Part shown: positions 53,704 to 64,000 of the stretch, in pieces | How positions within the stretch are numbered: position 1 is the stretch's first letter | Layout of the letters: each line of letters starts with the position of its first letter | Assembly: GCA_024114885.1 (NCBI GenBank) | Contig: CP099419.1 | Coordinates: 3,534,001 to 3,598,000, forward strand | Reading direction: 5' to 3' | Length of the DNA: 64,000 nucleotides | Source: Septoria linicola | Taxonomy: Eukaryota > Ascomycota > Dothideomycetes > Mycosphaerellales > Mycosphaerellaceae | Translations under genes and position numbers: made by a program | The notes under the pieces: model-generated | The model's database searches: none | Told to the model about the DNA's origin: nothing | Seen by the model: the letters and a program-made list of their open reading frames with translations, nothing else

Positions 53704-54501
53704 CGGCCCGTTAGCAAGTGTACAACGCATCAGGCTAATTGCGAACATGAGAATAGCATGTCGCTTCTGGCATCTGGTGATGGTGCCAGCTTCCGGAGCA
53801 GCTGAGACCGATGACCACTCGTCAGGCGAAGGATTTGCATCGCGAGGCAAGTGATTGCAGCAGACTCGAACGATCCTGCCCGACTGCTGTATATTAGGAG
53901 CGCTTACATCTTTTCAATGGTTGCATAATTACGCCTACTTCAGACGAAATGGTAGCACGATAGTCGTGGCGGGCAAAAGTCCTTTTGTGTCTGCTGATGC
54001 GCAGCTTTCGTCGGTGTTGCGCGAAGGATCATTTTTGTGGCTTGCGCTACTAGGCGCTATCAGCCTTCCATGAGCTCTTTCTGGACAGCCAATCTTGAAT
54101 CAGTAAGTGGGACTGCAAAGCAGGCATGTCAGTGGTCCGCTTGGAGAGTGACATTACTACTCTCACCGGCTTAGCGTCTAAGCTCTGTGTAGAATAATCG
54201 AAGGTGATTCACTGTGCCGGTGGCATATGTATTGGCGGGACCTCACGTCTGCAGATAAAATCTGGTTGCATTGTTACACACGATCGTTTCATCGTCTCGC
54301 TATCAGCTTGCCCGCCGGTCGTTATCAAGATACTGGGACGAAGTGAGACTGAGACTCTCAACCACACATGCGATAAGAGTCACATACATAGCACACACGA
54401 ACGGCTTGAGACAGTCGCCGGCGTCTCGGAATCTCTCTCTTCACACAAGAAACGCCACAACAACGAGACGCATCCATCGCTCGAACATCTGCCCTACCTA
54501 G
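53704..54501. other. Intergenic
   Basis: About 800 bases. Frames at 53855-54599 overlap and show no coding features. Confidence 0.4.
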
Positions 54502-55218
54502 ATGGCGACCATGCTTGGCGCAAACGATTTACAGGACATGCTCGACAAAGAAACATGCATGATCGAACAGGATTCGATCGACAGCGACTCAGAGTCTGAA
54601 GACCACAGTCACACACTGCGCAGCCAACTCACAGCACAAACAAACGACTTCATACTCACCCACTGGTCCTTCGAAAGCACAGAAGCGAGGACTTCCTATC
54701 TCAGCAAAGACCTAACTGGCCTAGCATGTCTTTGCTTCCCATTCGCGCTCGACGACCGGATACACCTGATCGCACGCCTCTTCTCCCTCATGTTCCTGCT
54801 CGGCGAAATGATTTCCGGTCTAGACATAGATGATGCCTTGGACTGTCTGCAAAGTCTCCAAGAAGCCACGAAAGGCTACTGGGAAGCAGACCGGACGCAT
54901 GCAGAAGTCTGGATGCTGTGTGATCTACTAGAAGAGATTCGAAGTCACGAGTATGCTCTCGCAGACGATATCATGGATGCGATGTGGACGTTTTTGAGCC
55001 TGCGTATGGGGAGGAGAGGGAGGAGGACGAAGCGAGATGACACTACGTCTGGGTTCCAAAACTCTTTCGTGGATGCTGGTATGCTTTTGCCGCTACATCG
55101 CTTTGCAACGGGGGTCATGGTTGATGAGGAGGAGTTTGAGTACAGCAAGTCAGAGGTGGAACAGGATGACTTCGGGTTTTGTGCAGCAGAGCTGCAGGCC
55201 AATGTCAATGCTTCATGA
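54502..55218 (+). CDS. Terpenoid-synthase-like protein with eroded metal motifs
   Basis: A single exon of 238 residues, shorter than the usual 320-400 of class I sesquiterpene synthases. Helices in the family order can be followed: LACLCFPFALDDRIHLIARL FSLMFLLGEMISG-type sequence (about 74-105), which in active enzymes ends in a DDxxD motif; HAEVWMLCDLL; and FVDAGMLLPLHRFATGV, matching the RxxDxG...MRF block. A final DDFGFCAAE sits where the NDxxSxxxE motif lies. The first Asp-rich motif is replaced by GEMIS, and the second lacks its Asn and Ser. It is probably not an active Mg-dependent cyclase. It may be a degenerate gene or a distant relative. The assignment rests on pattern order, so I am only moderately sure. 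Confidence 0.45.
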   Translation: MATMLGANDLQDMLDKETCMIEQDSIDSDSESEDHSHTLRSQLTAQTNDFILTHWSFESTEARTSYLSKDLTGLACLCFPFALDDRIHLIARLFSLMFLLGEMISGLDIDDALDCLQSLQEATKGYWEADRTHAEVWMLCDLLEEIRSHEYALADDIMDAMWTFLSLRMGRRGRRTKRDDTTSGFQNSFVDAGMLLPLHRFATGVMVDEEEFEYSKSEVEQDDFGFCAAELQANVNAS

Positions 55219-55370
55219 GTGTGCCAAACGATAATGATGATGAGTATGATAATCATAATGTCTACAACTCGGTTATGTCCTCTGCTTCCTCGTTGCTCCG
55301 TGCCTATGTACATCTCGCGATCTGTCGGTCACGTTCGCCTCTCACTCTTTCGAAGGCGCGGTCGCTGTCC

Positions 55371-57491
55371 TTACATGCCTCCAGTCAAGCCAGCTGCCGT
55401 AGCTCTGTCCATAGCGGCAACGGCACTGTAAGTCGGTGCAAAGAGTCCACAACGGTAGTTGACCTCCTCCGAATCGATGACTGTGACCCCAGAGCCCAAG
55501 ACATCGCCTCGAGTACCAAGCACCGCCATGTTCAGATTGCCGACGGTAGTTTCGTTGGCTCCAAGGTAGATGCCGCCGTCAACACTAATAGCTCCAGCAG
55601 GCCCAATACCTCTGGCTGCGCCTAGAACCTGGTCAGGCGAGCCGCTTCCGACTGGATTCCAGCCAGGACCTCCAGCAGGGTTCTTCGCGAAACGTGCCCA
55701 TGCGCCTTGGATTGCTGCTGAGAGAGCATACTCTTGAACGGTGACATTGACTCTCGGGTATGTCCCAAACACCAGTGGAATCTCGCTAGAGTGATATGCT
55801 CCAAGGGCCTGGATGCCTGGCACAGGCTGCGTGTTCGAAAACGAAGCATTGTAGTAGTACTGCCAAGTTGGAATGCCAGCAGCAGCAGAGGCATTGGCCC
55901 AAAGCCCTGCTGTGCATTGGAACACATACTCGGTGAAGATCTGAGAGAGCTGGTCGTATGGCGTAGGTCCAGAGTCGAAACCGCTCAGTGGATAGGCATT
56001 GGATATAGCATCGATCAAGGAGCTGGTGTTCGCAGTGATCTGTTCCAGGAACGCAGTCGAAGAGTTCTGAGCCACGTTGAAGATCCTTCCCTCTTGCGAG
56101 TTTGTTCCACCGAGGACAGGAATGCTAGGAATGACACCATCTGCACGTCTCTGCGCTGCATTGACGAAGAAAGTCTTGTTATCAAATGTAGGGTTGAACT
56201 CCAGACTCTGCTTCTCGATGATTGACTTGATGACCGTGGCATTTGCGGCGCGGATGCACTCCAGATTACTGCCGTAGCTGGTCGAGCAGTTCAAAGCTGT
56301 TGCTAATTGGTCCCACTGTGGGTATGTGCTAGGTCTTGGCTGAGCATTGAAGGAGATCTGACCGCTCTCAAGGATGGCGCCACGAAATGGCACCTGATCG
56401 CCTTTGTTGTAAGATGTCAGCAGCGCATCGACAGACCATCCGCCTGCAGATTCGCCAAAGATCGTAACCTTGTCCGGTGAGCCCCCGAAAAGATGAATTT
56501 CACGCTGGACCCAGTCGAGGGCGGCTCTCTGATCTAGAAAGCCAAGGTTCTGCTCCGTGATTGGGAGTTCTGGAGAGGTTGCGAAGCCTAGGCATCTGTC
56601 AGTACGCTGTTTCTGCCACTTGCGATTTAGTTGATGCGCATACCGAAGACATTGGTGCGATAATTCACAGTCACCTGGATTCAATCACAATCAGCGATCG
56701 TGGTTCACACCTAATCCACTTTTACTCACCACAATCACGTCCTCATAAGCAGCGAACGAGCTACCATCGTAGAATGGCTGTCCAGCGTTGCCAAACTGCA
56801 GTGATCCTCCGTACAACCAGAAAAGAACGGCCCGTCCATCACAAGGCGCGGGCGTACTTGGTGCATAAACATTCAGGTATAGACAGTCCTCCGATTCTTC
56901 AGGCGGCACGCCTCCAGGATTGTTGAAGACAGCTTTGGTGAACCCTGCGACCAGATCTGATCCCGCAAACTGCTGGATACATGCTGGCTTGAACGCAGTC
57001 GCATTGATTTTCTGCCCCGCGGCCTGTGCCCGTTTTGGAGGTGCGAACCTCGTGGGCGGGTCTGCGAAGGGTATGCCCAAGTATTTGTTGACGGCTGCTG
57101 TTGCCGCAGGAAGCGATGTAGTTGTGCCTTCGACCACTCCAACTTCGAGTGTTACTGTTGGTCCTCCTCCGTTGTAGCATGAGCTGACCGATGGGCTAGT
57201 TGTTTGTGTAGCAGGAGAGTCTGAGGGCGTGGACGATTCGGTGTCCTTGCAGTAGTCTATCTTGCCTTCCTTGCAACATGTACCAGCTGCTGTTGGCATC
57301 CATATAACACTGCCCCGATTGCACTGTCCGAACGAGTTACTGCCCTTGCACATAATAACTCCATCTTCAGTGCAGGACCCAGTTTCTGATTTTTCTCGTA
57401 AGTCGGTCAGTATGCCATTGGACTGTCTTGCAGCATGTGCAGTTGTCGCAGAGAGCAGGAACAAATAGTAGCTCAGACTTAGCTTAGCCAT
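55371..57491 (-). CDS. Secreted type-B carboxylesterase with N-terminal Cys-rich carbohydrate-binding-like module
   Basis: Exons 56730-57491, 56644-56674 and 55371-56587 (introns 55 and 56 nt; the middle exon is only 31 nt) encode 669 residues. A signal peptide (MAKLSLSYYLFLLSATTAHA) leads into a six-Cys module at about 38-82 (GSCTEDGVIMCKG, FGQCNRGSVIW, AAGTCCKEGKIDYC), similar in spacing to chitin-binding CBM19-like modules. After a Ser/Thr linker comes the alpha/beta hydrolase: YLGIPFADPPTRFAPP, EDCLYLNVYAP, oxyanion segment WLYGGSLQFG, nucleophile Ser311 in FGESAGG, Glu in GGTNSQEGRIF and His in GAYHSSEIPLVFG. The triad is intact. The usual Gly-Gly of the oxyanion hole (HGGG) is YGGS here. 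Many Asn glycosylation sites suit an extracellular esterase. Confidence 0.87.
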
Positions 57492-58405
57492 CTCGATCGT
57501 AACGATACCAGAATGGCAGATTGCTCGGGAATGGACACATCAAGGCGATGAGTATATAATAACTGCACATAGCAGACTGAGCCGTGTAGTGGTGAATGAC
57601 TGCGTCACAGCCACTCCTTCTGTCCTCGTACGCTCGTACCGTCGTACACTGCCCAGAAGAGAAGATGCAGAAGCGGCTCTAGTGCTTCTAACCGAGCCTA
57701 CAGACTCAAGCTCTTGATCGAGAAGTGCGGACAGCCACGAGTTACCGCGGCTTAAGAGCTCTGGGACGGCTGTGGCGCCCACATGGCGCACTGTGGACTT
57801 TGCGGGGAGCCCACGGTTTATGTGTGACCCTAAACGATTTGCCGAGCACGCTTGATGAGGGCCTTGCGAGGGCTTGAGGGTATGAGGAGCTGATGGATAA
57901 GATGGATGATTGGGAGTATGTGGATCGTCGGTTGAGTAGTTTAGATTGAAGTGCCTTCTTGGAGTGCTCCTTACGATCGCGGTTCCTCCGCAGGCGCAAA
58001 TCGATCCGTCGATAAGGTGAAAGATGATCAAAGAATGGAGCAGATGGATCGGGAGTTTATGACTGCACACCGGAGGTGTGGTGATGGCTTGGCGAGCTCG
58101 ACTCAATGCACGTGCCGTGATGGTTCAGGACGCGTCGCGTCGCCTCGCGTGACGAAAACAACACAAGGAAGTTCGTATAGGTCGTTGTTACCGCGAGGAT
58201 CTTCGAGGTTTCCTGGGCTGAGCAAGCATAGGAGGAGCTGACTACTGTTGCTGCTGTTCAACTCTCCCCGGATGCTACTAGTCCTGGAGGTGAGGTGAGC
58301 ACTAGACACTGCCCCTTCTTCTTCCACAATATCGGCGAACCTATGAGCGTTATATGATGCCTCACCACAGCCAGGGTCGCGTCACATCAGCCATTCCTGA
58401 CCACA
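57492..58405. other. Intergenic
   Basis: About 900 bases holding the carboxylesterase promoter and the 3' flank of the next minus-strand gene; the long frame at 57540-58106 looks spurious. Confidence 0.4.
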
Positions 58406-59486
58406 TCACGCCAACAACCACCTCACTCCGTCCACGGTATCTTGAATCGCATTCTTGGATTCTGGGCGCTCCGGACAGGTGGTCCAGAAGCCATGCGGTA
58501 GTCCCTGGTAGATCCTTGAGTCAACCTGGATGCCCTCCTGCTGCAAAAGATCGCTGAAGAGAATGGCTTCGTCGCGTCGAGGATCCCAGCCGCAGATCTG
58601 GAAGAAAGCCTTCTTCGCTAGGCCAGCACGCGACTCGTATAGAAGAGGAGAGTATCTCTTATCGTCTTTTGGCGCGCCATACCTAGAGATATGTCAACAA
58701 GTCCTCCAGAATTTCGAGGTAGCAGGCCTGTCTTACTTGTCCGCGAAGTAGTGGATGCTTTTCACAGTAAGTCCTGGGGCATCATCGACCTCATCGACAC
58801 TGAAAACTCGATTGCGAAACTGCTCTGGCCGAACGTCTGGGTGGCAGAAGCTAGAAGCCATAAAGAGCAGCCCTGTCGGCTGTGGCTTCACGTCTCTTTC
58901 TAACATCGCGTGTGCGAGGCTCGCGGTGAAATTCCCACCTGCAGAAGTGCCTCCAAGAATAAGTCCTCGGCTCAAGTCGACCTGCAATGCTTCTTGGCCA
59001 GCCTTCGATGTTACCCATTCGATGACTGTGAAGCAGTCTTCGATTCCTGTCGGAAATGGGTGCTCCGGAGCCAGACGATACTCCACACTGAGCACCACGA
59101 CAGGAAGCTGACGACCTACCTCGCGACACATATAATCATCAGTTTCGAGGCCTCCAGTCACGAAACCTCCGCCGTGCATATAAAGAAGGGCGGGCAGACT
59201 TCCCGACAATCCTGATTGGCGGTATCTTCGCAGAGTGATTGCCTCATTGTCGACCTCGACATGGTTGAGCTCATCGATAGCCAATCCCTCCTGCAACCTG
59301 ATGGGAAGGTGCTCTCTAGTCATGCTTGCTGGCACCGTGCCAGGAGGCAAGTTGTTTGGAAACTGCTAGAGCATTAGTGGGTTGAGGAAACACAGATGTT
59401 ATGGCATGACACACATCAATCCAGTGCGGATGTGGCTCGGCATAGCTCCTGTACTCTGCCGTCACATCTGCATATGTTGGCAACAA
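58406..59486 (-). CDS. Alpha/beta hydrolase of the hormone-sensitive-lipase (AB hydrolase 3) family
   Basis: Exons 59415-59486, 58737-59362 and 58406-58682 (52- and 54-nt introns), all in phase. The 5' end is not resolved: the exon at 59415-59486 starts after a good acceptor (CTAAC branch, ACTCAG), so a first exon must lie upstream, and I found no in-phase donor with an ATG. The visible ~324 residues show AEPHPHWID, LPALLYMHGGGFVTGG (the HGGG oxyanion motif), VVLSVEYRLAPEHPFPTGIE, nucleophile Ser in GGTSAGGN, the acid near FFQICGWDPRRDEA and the base His in GLPHGFW. These are the motifs of bacterial and fungal esterases of the HSL group. The substrate is likely short-chain esters or a secondary metabolite; unknown. 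Confidence 0.8.
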
Positions 59487-61369
59487 CTGAGTCTCAGGCC
59501 GTTAGTGAGCACCATGATCTTATCTGATGGGATGATGGTACGCCTGATCGAGTCCATTAGCGCAGGACTGCTTAGGCCCGGTGTCGGACGATGCGTGCTT
59601 GGCATGCTGTCAGACCCTGTTGTGCCAACAAATAGACAGATCATAGCATTTGCGTTTTCCATGCTCCATCGTGCGAGGATGATGAATGCTTGTGTCTTAT
59701 CACGTCACGCCGACCACGAGTGTTACCCGGAATGTCAATGATGGTGCTAATGAATCAATAAGCCCGCCAGCTATTCGAAGAAGTAGTAGATCTTGGAGAG
59801 ATATGTTCGTTATTGATCCCAGGGCGTAAGTTCATTTCCCAATATGACGGGAGTGACCAAGACGGCCACACTTGTCACTGGCGCCCTTGGCCGGGAGCAC
59901 AAGATGCCCCAGCAGTGGTCGTCCATGCCAGTGTAGCAGCAGTGCCCAGCCGTTTTTGCCGTATTTAGACTTCAGAGTAGCGAGGCTGGCGGGGACTTGG
60001 CACAGGTGTTCGCAGCTTCCTTCTTGAGGAGTTCTACCAGCGATCCTACCAAGAGGGAGGGGAAAGGCTAGGAGATAGCCGCATGCCAGCGGTGAGCATC
60101 TCTGATTGACAATCGTATGCTTGCTGGCGTGCATGAGGAAGTGTCTGTCACTCGTATTGATGACGGAGGCAGGTCACGATTGTACCACCAATGGCTGTGT
60201 CTAGAGGTTTGGTGTCGCATGCTGATCGTAGTCGATGTGTACGAGCCGTCCAAGAGCAGCCGCAGACCCCCCCGGCAGAGTGTAAACTTGCCAGCCTGCC
60301 ACGTGAAACAACTAACTAGAATTATTGTCCTGCCCTCGTACAGCAGACTCCAGATTGTGCTGCCGGGAGATTCTGCGCCGAAGCACTTCGCCGTCGCCGT
60401 TTAGACAGAAGCCAACCAACTGCTCCCGCTGAACTTCAGCCCTCGAAAGCTGAATGTGCGAATCACGGTCGCTTGGCAATGCAACTCGTGCTATCGCGGT
60501 GATGTCCGCAGATCTGCCATCGGCGCTGAAGCCAATAGCAGAAGGTAGCAGTCCGTCTGCCAGTACAGTATTGGCCACTGACATTGAATCCTGACTCTTG
60601 ATTGTGCAAACAAGCTACCACAAGACTACCACGAGATTCTTCTGTGCGGAGCTTGTGCATCGGTAGGAACGCTTGTGCTGCAGCTAAGACTTTGCGAAAG
60701 CAGATCGTCCCTCGGCCAGAGACCACTCACAGCGCAGAACCACAGATTGACGGATCAGCATGGCGCCAAATCTTTCCTCGCTGCCAACCACAGAACCAGG
60801 CACGCCGACACTACGCTGGACATTGATCACATCTTGCTTCATCCAATTCGTCCGCAGCTAATGACACTTGCGACTATGTCGCCACACATAGCGGACGTAT
60901 CTTATCTTCTCGAAACACTTCCGACATTCGCTGGTGGCCACCTTGGCCAATCCGGGCTCATCTCCAGTGTTGCAGTACTACGCTGGCGATCTGCAGCTTG
61001 CCTCTGCCCGCCACGCTTAGCATGATCACACCATTGTTAGAGGGATGGTTCCTAACCTGCCTACTTTGGAAGGTACCATGCCGCGAAGGCTGAGCCTTCG
61101 ATACCTTCTAACGACGACACTTCACTTCACCTTGCTTCTTTGAGAAGTACCGCCGTGTGCCCGCCTACTGACAGCATGAGTGGTCAATCTATGCTGATTG
61201 CTATGCTGTCGATCAATGTAGGTGCCGGAGGCCAACCGCAGCAACTGGCATATAAGATGTCGTGCCTGCCACTTGGAAGGCAAAACATCAGCTTCTGTAC
61301 TCCCTTCAATCGCAACAGCGCAACTTCTGCCAATCTCACTACGGCTGAGCCTGACCTGAAATCCTCAAC
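59487..61369. other. Long intergenic stretch with a hairpin
   Basis: About 1.9 kb between divergent genes. The missing first exon of the hydrolase lies at its left edge. A nested inverted repeat sits at 61069-61108. No gene is otherwise supported. Confidence 0.35.
61069..61108. repeat. Nested inverted repeat (hairpin)
   Basis: Outer arms gaaggta/taccttc flank an inner stem cgaagg-ctgag-ccttcg. It lies about 260 bases upstream of the protease start, so it could be a regulator-binding palindrome or chance. Confidence 0.4.
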
Positions 61370-62634
61370 ATGCACTACACATTCGTCTCTGCTGCTGTGG
61401 CAGCTTCCGCAGGCCTGGCGCTTGCGGCCCCAGCAGGCCCGCCAACAAATCAGCACTTCCAGATCACGCAAGTTCCACGAGGACAAGTCTTCAAGAGCGG
61501 CCCTTACCAGATGCTGAAGACGTACGGGAAATATGCCAAAGTAGGAGCTGTAGCTCCTGCACGAGTGCAAGAGGCTGCCGCCGCTGTGCAAAGTGGTAGC
61601 GTCTCGGCCAATCCACAGCAGTTCGACCAAGCCTACCTCTCACCTGTCACTGTGGGTGGCAAGACCCTCGAGCTAGATTTCGACACTGGCTCTGCCGACT
61701 TGTGGGTCTTCAGCACTCTCATGCCTTCCAGTGAGCAGAGCGGTCACGTTGTCTACAACCCATCTACTTCGGGACGAAAGCTGCAAGGCTCGACCTGGAA
61801 TATCAGTTACGGTGATGGGTCTGGTGCCAGCGGCACAGTGTATGCCGACAAAGTTGTTGTCGGTAGTGTTACTGCTACGTCCCAAGCAGTTGAAGCTGCA
61901 ACTTCAGTCTCCGCGCAGTTCGCTCAAGATGAGGACAACGATGTAAGGCGATTCACATCAGTGAGACAGTATGGCAATGACTAACCTTCATTCACTTCTA
62001 GGGTCTCCTTGGTCTTGCATTCAGCACGATCAACACTGTCAAGCCAACGCAACAGACCACATTCTTCGATACCGTGAAGAGCAGCTTGGCTAAGAAGCTT
62101 TTCGCTGTCGACCTCAAGGCTGGTCGACCGGGCACCTACGACTTTGGCTACATTGACAGCTCAAAGTACACTGGAAGCATAGCTTACACTGCCGTCGATC
62201 AATCGAACGGATTCTGGCAGTTCAACTCGGGCGGATTCTCAGTTGGCTCCGGCAACGCAACGAGCGGCAGCATCGGCAGCTCTATCATGGACACTGGTAC
62301 TTCACTCCTCTACTTGCCATCCAACGTCGCCTCGTCCTACTACTCCAAGGTATCTGGTGCCAAGCTGGACAATTCTCAGGGAGGTTACACATTCCCTTGC
62401 CGTAACACACTGCCAAACTTCAACGTTGCCATTGGCGGCAAGACATTTACCGTTCCTGGCTCTTACATCAAGTACGCTCCAATCGACAACTCCGGCACGA
62501 CTTGCTTCGGTGGTATCCAGTCAAACACCGGTATTGGCTTCACTATCTTTGGTGATGTGTTCATGAAGGCAGTGTACGTTGTCTTTGACCAGACCACCTC
62601 CTCTCCCCGACTCGGCATAGCCGCACAAAGCTAG
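61370..62634 (+). CDS. Secreted pepsin-like aspartic protease (family A1)
   Basis: Exons 61370-61942 and 62002-62634 (59-nt intron, phase 0) encode 401 residues. The signal peptide is [21 protein letters not shown] ~60-residue propeptide with [10 protein letters not shown] follows. The mature enzyme carries the two active-site Asp motifs, D105 in [14 protein letters not shown] and D288 in [13 protein letters not shown]. The flap Tyr is in [13 protein letters not shown], and two Cys (YTFPCRN, GTTCFGG) form the usual C-lobe disulfide. It ends [14 protein letters not shown]...RLGIAAQS, as in penicillopepsin/aspergillopepsin I. These are acid proteases for external protein digestion. There is no GPI signal. 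Confidence 0.93.
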
Positions 62635-62811
62635 AGAGCCATATTTCGCGGGACTGTTACATTCAGCGACTAGCGGAGTACAGCACTTGGTTGCTTCATG
62701 GCGAGCATTGTAAGCGTGGCGTTTCAAGGGAGAAGTGTATATACGGATCAAAAGGACTGGCTCCAGTGACCGCATAATATAAAACGATAGTTGACGTCAA
62801 ATGCCGTATGC

Positions 62812-64000
62812 TCAGTACTTTATCACATTCCAGCCGTCTCTCAACAAGCTACGGCCGAAAAGACCCGCTCCGAGCACGACACTACAGCCTGCAAGGGCGA
62901 CACCAGTCCACCAAGCACATTGAATGCCCCAATGTACGTCTTCCCTTGTCATACCTTGATTATTCACGTGAACCTCGACCGTGCCTGCTATCCCCAAAGC
63001 TATTGATATGGAAAAGTGAATCACTGTCGTGGCTAGTGGGGCGGCAAGACCCTCGTGCTCGGGCGACATCGATCGAGACAAGAGAAGCGTCCCTGATGCG
63101 AAGCTCAGTTCCATGCCTGTGCGGACATCAGTATCTGTGTCGAGACACACGCGAACGGACCACTCACCAAATGGTATTATCAGCATCGCGACGAACCTCT
63201 GTGCCCAATACATCTGCTCAGCTGGCTGTGTGGCGGTTATGAGCTGGCCTACGAAGAAAGCTATCATTGACGCAAACATGGTAAACGAGACCGGTGTATG
63301 CGTGAGCATGACTCCTGTAGCGCCAGCCGCGAGCAGCCCGCATACCATGATAGGCACGAACTGTGCAGACACGATCAAAGAGCTGAATTCTCGAGCCTCT
63401 TGCAGGAAGCGGAAAGAATAATAGATCCAGATGCCGAACGAGCTCCAGCCAAGCCAAAGAAGCAGCAAGGTGTATGCTGCCTCACCACACATTGCCTTCA
63501 CCGACAGGATTGGCGATGAGGCCCTGGTTTCGATCCAGAAGAATCCAGCGAGTGATAAGAGACCAATGATCAAGAGAAAGTAGACATGCGGTACTTGCCA
63601 GCCAAAAAGAGGACCATCGTTCCATGCCACATTGACTAAGATGAGTCCCAGCACACCAACAGTTGATCCCATGAGGTCCCAGCCCAAGGTCTCTGCTCGT
63701 TCAACAGTCTCATCGTTGTGAGCCAGCTCCTTCGGCACGACGACTATCACAAGAGCAGACAGAACCCAAGCCGCAATAGCATACGACCAGAAGGTCCAAG
63801 GCCACCACGCCACTTCTGCAAACATGCTGGCAGAAAGCGCACCAACAACAAGTCCCCAAGGCGCCATCACACCAAACAGCGAGAACACAACATTCTTCCT
63901 CTTTCCCGGTGAATACGCCTGTCCTAGCAAACCCAAAGCATTAGGCACCACGAGCGCAGCGCCCACCCCTTGGAATGCTCGACAAACATCGAAGAAGATC
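62812..64000 (-). CDS. MFS multidrug transporter, DHA2-like, N-terminal part off-window
   Basis: Exons 63168-64000 (continuing beyond the window) and 62812-63116, with a 51-nt intron. The intron (donor GTGAGT, acceptor CACAG) is a multiple of three and has no stop, so an unspliced frame also reads through; splicing restores PFGMELSFASGTLLLS, the conserved form. About 379 residues are visible: FQGVGAALVVPNALGLLGQAY is motif C-like sequence of the drug:H+ antiporters, GVMAPWGLVVGALSASMFAE follows, and there are eight to nine further membrane helices. The family exports toxic compounds across the plasma membrane; aminotriazole-resistance-type pumps are the closest match. Substrate unknown. Confidence 0.85.
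   Translation of the reverse strand, partial: IFFDVCRAFQGVGAALVVPNALGLLGQAYSPGKRKNVVFSLFGVMAPWGLVVGALSASMFAEVAWWPWTFWSYAIAAWVLSALVIVVVPKELAHNDETVERAETLGWDLMGSTVGVLGLILVNVAWNDGPLFGWQVPHVYFLLIIGLLSLAGFFWIETRASSPILSVKAMCGEAAYTLLLLWLGWSSFGIWIYYSFRFLQEAREFSSLIVSAQFVPIMVCGLLAAGATGVMLTHTPVSFTMFASMIAFFVGQLITATQPAEQMYWAQRFVAMLIIPFGEWSVRVCLDTDTDVRTGMELSFASGTLLLSRSMSPEHEGLAAPLATTVIHFSISIALGIAGTVEVHVNNQGMTREDVHWGIQCAWWTGVALAGCSVVLGAGLFGRSLLRDGWNVIKY

Noticed and set aside
57540..58106. 188-residue minus-strand frame
   Set aside because: Low complexity, ends inside the carboxylesterase upstream region, and shows no conserved segment.
53000..63000. Secondary-metabolite cluster (terpenoid-synthase-like gene, esterases, MFS pump)
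   Set aside because: The terpenoid-synthase-like protein lacks metal motifs, and there is no P450, prenyltransferase, PKS, NRPS or pathway regulator nearby.

Overview
The window is nuclear DNA of a filamentous ascomycete. Genes sit on both strands, mostly 0.2 to 2 kb apart, and carry one to five short introns (about 47-62 nt, one of 147 nt) with GTRNGT-like donors, CTAAC-like branch sites and AG acceptors. The gene set (GH72 glucanosyltransferase, GH125 mannosidase, Rds1-like ferritin, GLTP/HET-C2, pepsin-like protease, DHA2-type MFS pump) and a block of RIP-mutated DNA point to Pezizomycotina. Dothideomycetes is my best guess, by inference only; the sequence does not fix the species.

Left part (1-30.5 kb) is mainly housekeeping: a truncated Gfo/Idh/MocA oxidoreductase; a large putative nuclear protein; a one-TM protein; two short conserved or F-box-like proteins; a secreted galactose oxidase broken by one base; a coiled-coil protein; a long protein joining CCCH and CCHC zinc motifs to a Ctk2-type cyclin; a SANT-like protein; a tartrate/D-malate dehydrogenase divergent from a glycolipid transfer protein; a METTL16-type U6 m6A methyltransferase; a DUF4336 protein; mitochondrial protease Imp2; a ubiquitin-like/WLM metalloprotease; and sorting nexin Mvp1.

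Centre (30.70-36.34 kb): a dead transposable element between perfect 20-bp inverted repeats. Its core has almost no CpA/TpG (two in 600 nt counted by hand) but keeps CpG, the mark of saturated repeat-induced point mutation. A PIF/Harbinger-like DDE transposase is still readable through TAG/TAA stops, with catalytic Asp codons changed to Asn. Two further relic reading frames on the minus strand and two related palindromic foldback units lie in the same block. The element separates the 3' end of a CUL4 cullin gene from the promoter of MVP1.

Right part (36.4-64 kb): CUL4, an SDR without its catalytic Tyr, a small conserved protein, then a stretch rich in secreted and wall-related products: a small Cys-containing secreted protein, GH72, GH125, an Rds1-like ferritin-fold protein, a paraoxonase-like propeller, a terpenoid-synthase-like protein with eroded metal motifs, a carboxylesterase with an N-terminal Cys-rich module, an HSL-type alpha/beta hydrolase, a pepsin-like protease, and a truncated MFS drug pump. 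I see no tRNA, rRNA, CRISPR or biosynthetic cluster. The most unusual items are the zinc-finger/Ctk2 fusion and the RIP-saturated element.
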